Positions 36,737-45,183 of a DNA stretch of 64,000 bases are shown here, one piece after another. Below the pieces are notes generated by a model. The model was not told where the DNA came from, ran no database searches, and worked only from the letters and a program-made list of their open reading frames with translations. Origin of the DNA: Paraburkholderia metrosideri (GTDB taxonomy: Bacteria; Pseudomonadota; Gammaproteobacteria; Burkholderiales; Burkholderiaceae); NCBI RefSeq assembly GCF_904848625.1, contig NZ_CAJHCP010000004.1, forward strand, positions 124,001-188,000, given 5' to 3'. Made by a program: the position numbers and the translations under genes. Numbering within the stretch: the stretch's first letter is position 1; each line of letters starts with the position of its first letter.

Positions 36737-36851
36737 ATCTGCAGGCCGGTTCGACATGCGGCGCGGTTGCGGTTCTGCGTCGGTTCTGCGACATCCACAC
36801 TTCACGCCGGCCCGAAACATGGCGCGACCCATCGGGCCTACGATGTATCGC

Positions 36852-38576
36852 ATGAACTCATCAAATACCCCTGCCTCGCCCGCTCTAGGCCGTGTTCTTA
36901 CGACCGTCAGCGTCGGCTTCGTCGTCACGCAACTCGACGTGACCATCGTCAATATCGCGCTGCCGAGAATCGGCTCGGATCTGCATGCGAATGTCGCGGG
37001 ACTGCAATGGATCGTCGATGCCTACACGCTGGCGTTTGCGGTGCTGATGCTATCGGCCGGCGCGCTCGGTGACCGGTTCGGGGCACGGCGCATGTACGCG
37101 GCGGGCATCGCGGTGTTTGCGTTGGCGTCGCTGGCTTGCGGCCTCGCACTCGATGCGCCGATGCTGATCGCGTCGCGTGCGCTGCAAGGCGTTGGCGCTG
37201 CCGCGATGCTGCCGAACTCGCTTGCATTGCTCAATCGGGCGTACGGGCACGACCCCAAACTGAGAGCGCGCGCAGTCGGGTTATGGACCGCCGCGGGCGC
37301 GATTTCGATCGCGGCGGGGCCAGTTGCGGGCGGGTTGCTGATTGCGGGATTTGGATGGCGCAGCATCTTCCTCGTTAATCTGCCGATTTGCGCGGCGGGT
37401 TTGCTGGCGACGTGGCTTTGGGTGCCGCGGGATGACGGGGTTGCGCGGGAGGCAGGTCGGGAAGCGGGGACGGGGATTTCCTGCGGGGCTGAGCGTGGTT
37501 CGGGTGTTGCGGGTGTTGCGGGTGTTGCGGGTGTTGCGGGTGTTGCGGGTGTTGCGGGTGTTGCGGGTGCTGCACGTGCGGCACGTGCTGCAGGTGCAGC
37601 AGGTACTGCGGGTACTGCAGGTGCTGCAGTACCCGCAGCCGCCATTGGCACATCCAAAGCCTCCAGTGCCACCAAAGCCGCTGCGTCCACCAAAACGCCT
37701 TCATCCGCCACAACCACAAGACCAGCCTCTCGCGGCATCGACCTCGGCGGACAGTGTCTGGCAATCGTCGCCCTGACGGCCTTCGTCGCCGCAGTGATCG
37801 AATGGCGGCCATTAGGGCCAGGCCATCCGCTCGTCGCCGGTGGCCTGGCGCTCGCACTGCTAGCTGCAAGCGCGTTCATTGCGGTGGAATCCCGCGTCGC
37901 GTCGCCGATGCTGCCGCTTTCACTCTTCAGCAAACGCACTTTCAGCGCGGCGGTGCTGTTCGGCATCTGCGTGAATCTGACCTACTACGGGATGGTCTTC
38001 GTGCTGAGCCTGTATCTGCAGCGTGCGCGCGGTTACTCCCCGTTGCAGGCAGGCCTCGCGTTCCTGCCGTTGACAGGCGGCTTCCTGGTCTCGAACGTGG
38101 CAAGCGGCTGGGCCGTCGGCCGCTTCGGCGTGCGGGTGCCGATGATCGTGGGCGCGGTCATCGCAGCACTCGGCTACGGCCTGCTGCACCGGGTCGATGC
38201 GACGACACCGCTGATCGGCTTGTTACTGCCGTTCCTGTTGATCCCCTCCGGCATGGGCCTGGCAGTTCCGGCGATGACGACCGCCGTGCTGGCATCGACC
38301 GATGCACGGCGCGCGGGCACCGCATCGGCGGTGTTGAACACAGCACGGCAGGCCGGCGGCGCCGTCGGGGTGGCCGCATTCGGTGCGCTGGCGAGCGGTG
38401 CGGCGGCAGCGCAGATCGTGTCCGGCATGCAGGCCGCGACGGCTGTTTCGGTGGGTTTGCTGCTGCTGGGAGCCGTGTTGGGCTGCGTGGTGCATCCTCA
38501 ACCACATGCGCCGGCAGCGGGTCCGGATGCGACTGCACCTACGGATTCGCGGTCGGCCGGTCGCTCGCAAGGCTGA
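36852..38576 (+). CDS. DHA2-family (EmrB/QacA-like) MFS drug exporter with minisatellite loop
   Basis: 574 residues. Fourteen-helix DHA2 features are visible: VTQLDVTIVNIALPRIGSDL near residue 24, motif A GDRFGARRMYAAG near 72, and motif C-like GPVAGGLLIAGFGWRSIFLVNLPIC near 155. The central loop (about residues 200-300) is greatly expanded by a 9-bp repeat coding for VAG/AAG triplets, followed by an Ala/Ser/Thr/Lys-rich stretch. C-terminal helices from IDLGGQCLAIVALTAFVAAV onward look intact. The ATG at 36852 is preferred because conserved sequence starts 23 codons later. Export of drugs or toxic organics by proton antiport is the family role. Confidence 0.85.
   Translation: MNSSNTPASPALGRVLTTVSVGFVVTQLDVTIVNIALPRIGSDLHANVAGLQWIVDAYTLAFAVLMLSAGALGDRFGARRMYAAGIAVFALASLACGLALDAPMLIASRALQGVGAAAMLPNSLALLNRAYGHDPKLRARAVGLWTAAGAISIAAGPVAGGLLIAGFGWRSIFLVNLPICAAGLLATWLWVPRDDGVAREAGREAGTGISCGAERGSGVAGVAGVAGVAGVAGVAGVAGAARAARAAGAAGTAGTAGAAVPAAAIGTSKASSATKAAASTKTPSSATTTRPASRGIDLGGQCLAIVALTAFVAAVIEWRPLGPGHPLVAGGLALALLAASAFIAVESRVASPMLPLSLFSKRTFSAAVLFGICVNLTYYGMVFVLSLYLQRARGYSPLQAGLAFLPLTGGFLVSNVASGWAVGRFGVRVPMIVGAVIAALGYGLLHRVDATTPLIGLLLPFLLIPSGMGLAVPAMTTAVLASTDARRAGTASAVLNTARQAGGAVGVAAFGALASGAAAAQIVSGMQAATAVSVGLLLLGAVLGCVVHPQPHAPAAGPDATAPTDSRSAGRSQG
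37502..37627 (+). repeat. In-frame 9-bp minisatellite inside the DHA2 transporter gene
   Basis: Seven perfect copies of GGGTGTTGC (37502-37564) are followed by seven diverged 9-base copies to 37627 (for example GGGTGCTGC, ACGTGCGGC, AGGTACTGC). As the unit is a multiple of three, copy number can change by slippage without a frameshift. It encodes Val-Ala-Gly, then Ala-Ala-Arg/Gly and Thr-Ala-Gly triplets. Confidence 0.95.
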
Positions 38577-38650
38577 TGACACAGCCAGGATTGGCGAGTC
38601 GCACTGACGATGCGGGCGCATCGGGTTGGCGGATTTGATCGCGCAATAAA

Positions 38651-38690
38651 CAGCCCCGCGATGCGTGCACAACGCGGGGCTGTCCTTCCA
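38651..38690 (+). terminator. Hairpin terminator after the DHA2 gene
   Basis: Arms CAGCCCCGCG (38651-38660) and CGCGGGGCTG (38673-38682) enclose 12 bases, followed by TCCTTCC. It lies between convergent genes and may serve both. The weak T-run lowers confidence. Confidence 0.6.
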
Positions 38691-38737
38691 GGAACGCGAT
38701 CGCGATTCACCCGACCGGGCGCTCGCCTACGACATCA

Positions 38738-39010
38738 CTACAGCGTCGCTTCCTGGATCGTGCCGGTATCGATCGCGCGCTCGATCAGTCCTTCGTTCTG
38801 CGCCTTCGTAATGGCATCGGCGATCAATTTCTCGGGCTCCTCGATTTCGGCCTTGATCGCGCCAAGAAAGCCCGATGCATCCAGAATCACCAGCGTCTTC
38901 GCCGAATCGGCCAGACTGATGATCACACGATGCGGCGTCGGCCCTTCGCCGAGACTCGCGCACAATTGCGTAACGTTGCCGCCAATGGTTTGCTCGAAAC
39001 TTTGAATCAT
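38738..39010 (-). CDS. Small conserved-looking protein of unknown function
   Basis: 90 residues, acidic and soluble, with no signal peptide or membrane segment. GGGAG lies 8 bases before the ATG, which selects this frame over an overlapping longer one. The sequence (MIQSFEQTIGGNVTQL..., LVILDASGFLGAIKAEIEEPEKLIADAITKAQNEG) looks like an alpha/beta fold followed by a long helix. I do not recognise it. It faces away from the DoxX gene, 63 bases downstream of that gene's stop codon position on the same strand. Confidence 0.7.
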   Translation of the reverse strand: MIQSFEQTIGGNVTQLCASLGEGPTPHRVIISLADSAKTLVILDASGFLGAIKAEIEEPEKLIADAITKAQNEGLIERAIDTGTIQEATL

Positions 39011-39073
39011 TATTTGCTCCCTTGGTTACAGCCGGAATCGAAGCGACCGGCATCGACTGCTACGCGCACAGCA

Positions 39074-39505
39074 TCAAAGACCCAGGCCGCTGCGCGGCGT
39101 GCGCGCACCGTCGACACTCATACGACCCGCGCCCGTCACGAACAGCAGCAGGAAACCGCCTGCAATACCGATGTTCTTCCAGAAATGAATCACCATGTCG
39201 CGCTGCAGGGCGGGATCGACGACATTCCAGAAATCGTGACCCAGCACCGCCGTTGCTACCGTGTAGACAGCCATGATCAACGCCAGCGGCCGAACTTTGA
39301 AGCCAACCACCAGCAACAACCCGCCGAGGGCTTCCACCGCGGTCGCAATTGGCGCGGCGATCTGGACGAACGGCACGCCCTTTGAGTGCAGGTAGCCGAC
39401 AAAGCCCGCATAACCCAGCAGTTTCATCACACCGCTCCACAGAAACAGCACGGCAAGAGCAATACGTGCGATGAAAATGATGCCGGAATCGACGGGACGC
39501 GTCAT
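39074..39505 (-). CDS. DoxX-family membrane protein
   Basis: 143 residues with four predicted membrane helices, starting MTRPVDSGIIFIARIALAVLFLWSGVMKLLGYAGFVGYL, the typical DoxX start. FKVRPLALIMAVYTVATAVLGHDFW near residue 65 and the C-terminal helix GIAGGFLLLFVTGAGRMSVD also fit. AGGAG precedes the ATG. DoxX proteins are linked to quinone or thiol redox and oxidative stress, but the role of this copy is unknown. It is probably co-transcribed with the 90-residue protein at 38738. Confidence 0.87.
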   Translation of the reverse strand: MTRPVDSGIIFIARIALAVLFLWSGVMKLLGYAGFVGYLHSKGVPFVQIAAPIATAVEALGGLLLVVGFKVRPLALIMAVYTVATAVLGHDFWNVVDPALQRDMVIHFWKNIGIAGGFLLLFVTGAGRMSVDGARTPRSGLGL

Positions 39506-39733
39506 GGAGGGGCTCCTGTAAATGAATAAGCAGCAGACCCGGCTGAGGGGCCGCAGTTCCCCGCTTTGCCCCTGAGAATAAGTGGAACGGCCGCCTTTTC
39601 CAAGCTCGACGAGGTGACGCGGGTGCGCAAACTGCCGCACACAGAAGGAAAGGCTCGCTGCCGACCGCTTTGCAGGAGAGTGCACGCTTGCAAGAGCACA
39701 CGCAAACTAAAACGGCAGGCGCGTTCGTCGCGC

Positions 39734-40141
39734 CTATTCCCCGGGATAGGTAGCGACCTCGATCAGATTGCCATCCGGATCGCGGCAATACACCGACGTC
39801 ATCTTGCCGCGCGCGCCATCCCTCTCGACCGGACCCGCTTCGATTTCGACGCCCTCGGCTACCCAGTGCGCCTTGACATCGGCGGGGCTGGCGGTGGTGA
39901 TGAAGCACAGATCGGCGCTGCCGGGCACCGCCTCGCGCCCTGTGAACCACGCCACGGTGTCCGCCGTGACCGGGCGCAGATTGATCTTCTGCGTCCCATA
40001 GGTCATCGCCACCCGCGTGCCGGTGCGCGACGCGAACTCCGTGCGCTGCATGCCGAGCATGCGGCTGTACCAGGCGGCGCTCGCTTCGACGTCGGCGACA
40101 TTCAGAACAAGATGATCGAGCGTGTCTATTGAAAAGCTCAT
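39734..40141 (-). CDS. VOC/glyoxalase-family protein
   Basis: 135 residues, one vicinal-oxygen-chelate unit pair. LDHLVLNVADVEASAAWYSRMLGM provides the first metal-ligand His near residue 10, and CRDPDGNLIEVATYP near the C-terminus the last Glu. It resembles fosfomycin-resistance/glyoxalase-like proteins and ring-cleavage dioxygenase relatives annotated generally as VOC. Substrate unknown. The start at MSFSIDTLDHL is set by conserved sequence; no strong ribosome site is visible. Confidence 0.85.
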   Translation of the reverse strand: MSFSIDTLDHLVLNVADVEASAAWYSRMLGMQRTEFASRTGTRVAMTYGTQKINLRPVTADTVAWFTGREAVPGSADLCFITTASPADVKAHWVAEGVEIEAGPVERDGARGKMTSVYCRDPDGNLIEVATYPGE

Positions 40142-40306
40142 GAGATTCGTCACCGTGAAAAGAGGCGAGACGCTAACCACTGGCCGACAAAAAAAGTGGC
40201 TGATGCGCAGCCCTGATACCCGTTCGCGCATCGTGCGAATTTCACGCCGCTGCCGTCGAAGTTTCAGCCGAAGCCTGACTGCTTCGAGCGGCGCCCACCG
40301 GGAATT

Positions 40307-40768
40307 TCAACGCGGCGCGTCCGGCGCCAGCAACACACCTTTGGTGAATACGAAGCAACCATAGCCGCGCTCTTCACCGGTCGCGATCACGCAAAATGCT
40401 TTGCGCGCCCGCTCATAAAACGCAAACCGTTCAATCGATGCAAACGGCACCTCGCGCCCTTCCGCCGCGTTGACCTCGGCCTGCGCTTCTCGCTGCACGG
40501 CCGGAATGGCATGCGGATCGCCCACGACTTCCATCCGCGACGCGGGTTGCTCGATGAAGGTATCCAGCGGCATCACCGATAGCACCGCGCGAATCGCCCG
40601 CGGCGAGCTCACGCCGTCGAGTTGAAGCAGCTTGCCAAGCACGGTCCCGGACGCAACCGACGTGCCCGGGAAGTTCGCATCGCAAATGACGAGTTCGTCG
40701 CCATGGCCCATCGAGCGTAGTGCATGCAGTATGTCGGCGTTCAGCAGCGGGTCCAGATTCTTCAGCAC
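40307..40768 (-). CDS. fucU: L-fucose mutarotase, RbsD/FucU family
   Basis: 153 residues. LNADILHALRSMGHGDELVICDANFPG is the FucU/RbsD start with the catalytic His in GHGDE, and RFAFYERARKAFCVIATGEERGYGCFVFTKGV matches the FucU C-terminal motif. The family interconverts alpha and beta anomers of L-fucose (or ribose). The start codon is GTG with AAGGAG 5 bases upstream. No fucose catabolic gene lies nearby, so it is an orphan here. Three direct copies of TGGTCCGGT sit at 40781-40807, just upstream of the ribosome site. Confidence 0.87.
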   Translation of the reverse strand: MLKNLDPLLNADILHALRSMGHGDELVICDANFPGTSVASGTVLGKLLQLDGVSSPRAIRAVLSVMPLDTFIEQPASRMEVVGDPHAIPAVQREAQAEVNAAEGREVPFASIERFAFYERARKAFCVIATGEERGYGCFVFTKGVLLAPDAPR

Positions 40769-41056
40769 GGTGTCTCCTTGTGGTCCGGTTGGTCCGGTTG
40801 GTCCGGTCTTCGCTGCGTCCCGCCTGGCGGCTTAACGCCCGCGTGTGGACGCGCGGTCCGGGTAGCGCAATGCGATTGCGTTCGCAAGCGGCTCGCGTTC
40901 AGCCTTATGTTCAGACGCAGCCGACGCACCGGCGTCTGGCTTCGGCGAGGTCGAACGTCGAAGCGTGCAACGCACCGCGCGAATCGCATTGCTTCAACCG
41001 ATTGTAGCAAGCATCGTTGCGCGCCTGCGCGCACGTCGACCCGGCGCGCGGGGCCG

Positions 41057-41368
41057 CTAGACCATACCGCGACACGAGCCGTCAACGTGATTCGCAGCCG
41101 GGCGGCTCTCCCTTACGGTCGGCATTGCCGGGGACGCCGCGGCCCCGCACCGCCACCGTAACCACCCGACGAGTGCCAGCAATACGAGCCCCGCGCCGCC
41201 CAACACCGGCTCGCGCCAGCCCAGCAGCGCGGTGAACATGAAGGCCCGCGCGCCAGCCAGCAGCGCGAAGCCAGCGACAGCGCTGGACAACGCATCGACC
41301 GCATCCGACGACAACTGGGCGAATGCGGCAAGCATTCGGCGCGGCGTGACGGCAACGGGCTCATGCAT
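41057..41368 (-). CDS. Small membrane protein of unknown function
   Basis: 103 residues with two predicted membrane segments (AVDALSSAVAGFALLAGARAFMFTALL near residue 30, and PVLGGAGLVLLALVGWL near 58). GGAG stands 6 bases before the ATG at 41368. It follows the SnoaL-like gene by 34 bases on the same strand, so they probably form an operon. I do not recognise a family. Confidence 0.62.
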   Translation of the reverse strand: MHEPVAVTPRRMLAAFAQLSSDAVDALSSAVAGFALLAGARAFMFTALLGWREPVLGGAGLVLLALVGWLRWRCGAAASPAMPTVRESRPAANHVDGSCRGMV

Positions 41369-41402
41369 GATCGTCTCCATAACGTGAAAAGGATGGTGAG
41401 AC

Positions 41403-41771
41403 TCAGGCTCCGTCGGGCACCTGATCGAGAAAACCAGTGACCGCCTGCAGGCGCCCGTGCGAATCCAACACACCAAAATCGGAACCTTTGACGATCGCGT
41501 CGCCCTCGGGCGTGGTCAGCTCCCACGAAAAGCGCAACCGGTTCGCAAAGCTGTCGACCTGCGTCGTGCGGCGAAACAGGTGATGCGGGAAGCGTTCGTG
41601 TACCGCGCGGATCATCGCGTCGATGCCGTCGTGGCCCGCGCCTGCGAGGAGTGGATCGCGATAGTCGGCATCGGTCGTCCACGTCGCGGCGATCAACTCG
41701 CGACGGCGCGTGTGATCCGTTTCATTCCATGCGTCGAAATAACGGTCGATCAGATCGGTATGGGCGTTCAT
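41403..41771 (-). CDS. SnoaL/NTF2-like protein
   Basis: 122 residues. The start LIDRYFDAWNETDHTRRRELIAATWTTDADYRDPLLAGAGHDGI is typical of SnoaL-like polyketide-cyclase folds, and RLRFSWELTTPEGDAIVKGSDFGVLDSHGRLQAVTGFLD completes the cone-shaped barrel. Members are isomerases, hydrolases or binding proteins; the role here is unknown. Its upstream region (41772-42093, 322 bases) is shared with the divergent toxin-antitoxin operon and holds no other supported gene. Confidence 0.85.
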   Translation of the reverse strand: MNAHTDLIDRYFDAWNETDHTRRRELIAATWTTDADYRDPLLAGAGHDGIDAMIRAVHERFPHHLFRRTTQVDSFANRLRFSWELTTPEGDAIVKGSDFGVLDSHGRLQAVTGFLDQVPDGA

Positions 41772-42093
41772 CTTCTGACTCCTTGATTGGCATGACTGAG
41801 CACTACGCTCGGCAGACCCGTTGTCTGCGGAGGGCTCGGAGTGAAGATTGGTGGATTGGGCGTGTTGCGTCGATTACCCGGGAGGTAAGTATTCGCATGC
41901 ACTGCTGCGGACACGAAGGTCGCCCCGCTTTCCCGCTCGCTCCCCTGCACGCTTATCCATTGGATTAGCCATCTGGCCGAATCGTCAGATGCGACGCCGG
42001 CCGCTAACCTCGTGCAGGAAATGGGCGCCGCGCAGCGCGGCTGCGCGGCATGTGACGCAATCAATGGGTGCGGCGGCAAGCTGCTTTATCTAC

Positions 42094-42465
42094 ATGGTTT
42101 TTTCACTTGCAAACAAGTATCCACAGGGATACACTCATCAACAGATCGCGGCACCGCCTGCGTTCATCGTCAACCGCACCGAGGTGTTCGACACCTGGCT
42201 TGCCCAGCTCACCGATCTACGGGCGAGGGCGAAAATTCTCGTGCGAATCCGGCGCGCGGAACGAGGCCATTTCGGTGACGTCAAGCCACTGCAAGACGGC
42301 GTGTCCGAGATGCGCATCGATTGTGGTCCGGGTTATCGGGTTTATTTCGCGCGTGAAGGGCGCATGGTGTATCTGCTGCTGGGCGGTGGCAACAAGTCCA
42401 CTCAGCCAGCCGATATCAAGCATGCCAAAACAATATGGGCAGCAATCAGAAAGGAACTGTCATGA
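42094..42465 (+). CDS. HigB/RelE-like toxin (addiction-module killer type)
   Basis: Residues from about TEVFDTWLAQLTDLRARAKILVRIRRAERGHFGDVKPL, then VSEMRIDCGPGYRVYFAREG and LLLGGGNKSTQPADIKHAKTIW, are the RelE-superfamily toxins of the Gp49/HigB-like kind, which cleave mRNA at the ribosome. The only in-frame ATG near the domain is at 42094, giving 123 residues against the usual 95-105. However, a good promoter at 42107-42135 lies inside that extra N-terminus, so translation may really start downstream, for example at GTG 42184. The stop overlaps the antitoxin start as ATGA. Confidence 0.82.
   Translation: MVFSLANKYPQGYTHQQIAAPPAFIVNRTEVFDTWLAQLTDLRARAKILVRIRRAERGHFGDVKPLQDGVSEMRIDCGPGYRVYFAREGRMVYLLLGGGNKSTQPADIKHAKTIWAAIRKELS
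42107..42135 (+). promoter_or_regulatory. Toxin-antitoxin promoter with palindromic operator in the spacer
   Basis: TTGCAA (42107-42112), a 17-base spacer, and TACACT (42130-42135) form a good sigma-70 promoter. The inverted repeat GTATCC-ACAG-GGATAC (42117-42132) lies in the spacer and covers the first half of the -10, an ideal place for autorepression by the antitoxin. Confidence 0.68.
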
Positions 42466-42764
42466 GCAAGCTCAAAACCGCACGGTTCGACGCATCGCAT
42501 TACCTCGATAGCGAGGAGATGATCGCTGAATATCTCAACGCAGCACTCGAAGAAGGCGACGCCGACGTCCTTCTCGCCGCCATCGCCGATATCGCGAAAG
42601 CACGTGGCATTGCCAAGGTCGCGGCAGATGCCGGACTAGGGCGCGAAAGTCTTTATAAAACGCTTGCGCCCGGGTCCAAACCGCGCATGGACACGGTATT
42701 CAAGTTGCTGCGCGCGCTCGGCATCAAACTGCATGCGGTTCCGGAACATGTAGCGGCGGCCTGA
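42462..42764 (+). CDS. HigA-like antitoxin (putative addiction-module antidote family)
   Basis: 100 residues. The start SKLKTARFDASHYLDSEEMIAEYLNAALEEGD is the N-terminal toxin-binding segment of the addiction-module antidote family, and IAKARGIAKVAADAGLGRESLYKTLAPGSKPRMDTVFKLLRALGIKL is a Cro/C1-type helix-turn-helix. The start overlaps the toxin stop codon by 4 bases, so translation is coupled. The toxin-first order is the usual HigBA order. It probably represses its own promoter at the palindrome upstream. Confidence 0.9.
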   Translation: MSKLKTARFDASHYLDSEEMIAEYLNAALEEGDADVLLAAIADIAKARGIAKVAADAGLGRESLYKTLAPGSKPRMDTVFKLLRALGIKLHAVPEHVAAA

Positions 42765-42892
42765 TTCAGCATGGGGCGCCCGTTCAGCCTCTTGAATGAA
42801 CTGCGCCGTGGCGAATTGGTAGAGGAACGGTTGGGAATCCCATTACCTCCCACGTCATGGCTTATTGACGTGCTTTGACTATTATCCGTGGC

Positions 42893-43744
42893 ATGAACAC
42901 ACTTTCTATCGCGCCAACCGCTCCCTCCCCTACGTTCAGCCCCAGCCGCACGGTCGGCGACCTGCTGCGTGAGTGGCGGCAGCGGCGGCGAATGAGCCAG
43001 TTGCTGCTCGCCACTGAAGCCGACATTTCGACGCGGCATCTGAGCTTTGTCGAGTCCGGGCGTGCGCTGCCAAGCCGGGAAATGGTCATGCATCTTGCCG
43101 AACGGCTCGATGTGCCGCTGCGCGCGCGCAATGCGCTGCTGGTTGCGGCGGGGTACGCACCGCTATTCCGTGAGCGACCCCTGTCCGACCCACAATTGGC
43201 CGCCGCCCGCGAGGCCGTCGAGCTGGTGCTGAAGGGACATGAGCCCTACCCTGCGCTTGCCATCGACCGGCATTGGAATATTGTCGCGACAAATAGCGCG
43301 CTTGCGCCTTTGCTGACAGGCGCGAGTCCCGATCTGCTAAAGCCGCCTGTCAATGCGCTGCGGCTGAGCCTGCATCCGGAAGGCATCGCGGCGTCGATCA
43401 TCAACTGGCATGCGTGGCGGGAACATATTCTGGCCCGGCTGCAACGGCAGATCGACGTGAGTGGCGACGATACATTGAGCGCTTTGCGAGACGAACTGGC
43501 TACCTATCCGGCGCCCCCGGGCGCTGAACCGTCCGAGCACGGGGACACTGCTGTCAGTCAGATCGCCGTGCCACTGCGGTTGCGCACACCCATCGGCGTG
43601 CTGTCGTTTTTCAGCACCACCACCGTATTCGGCACGCCGGTAGACGTCACGCTGTCGGAACTCGCCATCGAAGCATTCTTTCCAGCCGATCAGCCAACCG
43701 CAGCGGCATTGCGCGACGCGGCGGCAGGTCGGCAGACCGCGTAG
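42893..43744 (+). CDS. XRE-family regulator with MmyB-like ligand domain
   Basis: 283 residues. The helix-turn-helix spans ~27-85 (VGDLLREWRQRRRMSQLLLATEADISTRHLSFVESGRALPSREMVMHLAERLDVPL). The C-terminal MmyB-like PAS/ligand domain shows ALAIDRHWNIVATNSALAPLL near residue 120 and LRLSLHPEGIAASIINWHAW. Such regulators often control neighbouring oxidoreductase genes; none is adjacent here. The ATG has no ribosome site and a TATTAT lies 8 bases upstream, so the mRNA might be leaderless. Confidence 0.87.
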   Translation: MNTLSIAPTAPSPTFSPSRTVGDLLREWRQRRRMSQLLLATEADISTRHLSFVESGRALPSREMVMHLAERLDVPLRARNALLVAAGYAPLFRERPLSDPQLAAAREAVELVLKGHEPYPALAIDRHWNIVATNSALAPLLTGASPDLLKPPVNALRLSLHPEGIAASIINWHAWREHILARLQRQIDVSGDDTLSALRDELATYPAPPGAEPSEHGDTAVSQIAVPLRLRTPIGVLSFFSTTTVFGTPVDVTLSELAIEAFFPADQPTAAALRDAAAGRQTA

Positions 43745-43919
43745 CCCGAATCGGTGCGCCCGGCTCCGCGCGTCCTGAGCGCGGTAATCCAGCAGGCCCG
43801 CGCCGCCGCAATCCATGTGCTATCTTTTTTTCAATTGCGTTTCCCTTTCGCCGACCCCAAACTCCGCCCCCCGGCCGCGCTCTAGCCGCCTTTGATCACC
43901 CGCTTGTCAGTCAACTATC

Positions 43920-45143
43920 ATGTCAGACCTTTCCACCTCGCTTCCGCGCGTGCCGCGCCGCTTCGATATCAATCCGAAGCCGCTAGGCGCTGCGCTTGTC
44001 CTCATTGCGCTCGGCGCTATTTATCTCGCACAGACCGTGAGCGGCCGCCAGGCGGCGCTGTATATCGTCGGCGCGCTGCTGGGCATGTCGCTTTATCACG
44101 CGGCATTCGGCTTCACGTCGGCGTGGCGGGTTTTCATTGCCGATGGCCGTGGCGCGGGTCTGCGCGCGCAGATGCTGATGCTCTCCCTCGGCGTGCTGCT
44201 GTTCTTCCCGGCACTCGCGGCCGGCACGCTGTTCGGCCAGCCGGTCGTCGGGCTGGTTGCGCCGGCGGGCACGTCGGTATTGGTGGGCGCCTTCATGTTC
44301 GGCATCGGCATGCAACTGGGCGGCGGTTGCGCGTCCGGCACGCTCTATACCGTCGGTGGCGGCAGCACCCGCATGATCGTCACGCTGGCCGCATTCATTA
44401 TCGGTTCGGTCGTCGCAACCGCGCATATGCCGTTCTGGACCGCATTGCCGTCGCTCAAGCCGCTTTCCATGGTGACTACGCTCGGCGCCGGCTGGGCCAT
44501 CGTATTAAATCTGATCGTCTTTGCCGCCATCGCGGCGCTGACCGTACTGATCGAACGCCGCCGGCACGGGCGGCTAGTCAATGAACCGCTGCGTCAGCCG
44601 CACGCGTCGCCATGGCTGCATGGGCCGTGGCCGCTGCTGGCCGGCGCAGTCGCGCTGGTTCTACTCAATTTCGCCACGCTGGCGCTGTCGGGCCGTCCGT
44701 GGGGCGTGACGTCCGCGTTCGCGCTGTGGGGCGCCAAGATATTCGCCGCGCTGGGCATCGACGTAGCCAACTGGCCGTACTGGGCCGCTCACGCGAATGC
44801 GGGCTCCCTCGCCGCCCCTGTTACACATGACGTCACCTCGGTGATGGATATCGGCATCGTGCTGGGCGCAATGACGGCGGCAGCGCTCGCAGGCCGCTAC
44901 GCGCCAGTGTGGAAAGTGCCCGCCCGCTCACTGATCGCGGCAGTCGTCGGCGGCCTGATGCTCGGCTACGGAGCCCGCCTGGCTTATGGTTGTAACATTG
45001 GCGCCTACTTCAGCGGCATCGTGTCAGGCAGCCTGCACGGCTGGTTGTGGCTGGTCGCCGCTTTTGCCGGCAACGTACTCGGCACGCGTCTGCGGCCGGC
45101 ATTCGGCCTTGAAGTGGAGCGCATCCGCCAGACCGGTTGCTAA
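43920..45143 (+). CDS. YeeE/YedE-family transporter, TsuA (thiosulfate uptake) type
   Basis: 407 residues with about nine to ten hydrophobic segments. Two family cysteine motifs are present: GGGCASGTLYTVGGGSTRM near residue 137 and YGARLAYGCNIGAYFSGI near residue 355. In TsuA proteins these cysteines pass thiosulfate through the membrane. No rhodanese or SirA/TusA gene follows, so the sulfur species carried is inferred from the family. The next gene is flhD, 534 bases downstream. Confidence 0.85.
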   Translation: MSDLSTSLPRVPRRFDINPKPLGAALVLIALGAIYLAQTVSGRQAALYIVGALLGMSLYHAAFGFTSAWRVFIADGRGAGLRAQMLMLSLGVLLFFPALAAGTLFGQPVVGLVAPAGTSVLVGAFMFGIGMQLGGGCASGTLYTVGGGSTRMIVTLAAFIIGSVVATAHMPFWTALPSLKPLSMVTTLGAGWAIVLNLIVFAAIAALTVLIERRRHGRLVNEPLRQPHASPWLHGPWPLLAGAVALVLLNFATLALSGRPWGVTSAFALWGAKIFAALGIDVANWPYWAAHANAGSLAAPVTHDVTSVMDIGIVLGAMTAAALAGRYAPVWKVPARSLIAAVVGGLMLGYGARLAYGCNIGAYFSGIVSGSLHGWLWLVAAFAGNVLGTRLRPAFGLEVERIRQTGC

Positions 45144-45157
45144 TCCTTACCAAAGAA

Positions 45158-45183
45158 GTTACAAAGACGGTCCCGTTTGTAAC
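45158..45183. promoter_or_regulatory. Inverted repeat GTTACAAA/TTTGTAAC after the YeeE gene
   Basis: Arms GTTACAAA (45158-45165) and TTTGTAAC (45176-45183) are perfect and enclose 10 bases, 14 bases after the stop codon. No T-run follows, so a terminator is only one possibility. The GTTAC/GTAAC half-site recurs at 45201, 45440 and 45529-45543 in the 534-base flhD upstream region. Confidence 0.5.

Noticed and set aside
36483..36851. N-terminal extension of the DHA2 transporter by ~123 residues
   Set aside because: It would translate the upstream duplicated region, has no ribosome site and no membrane segments, while the conserved start lies at 36852.
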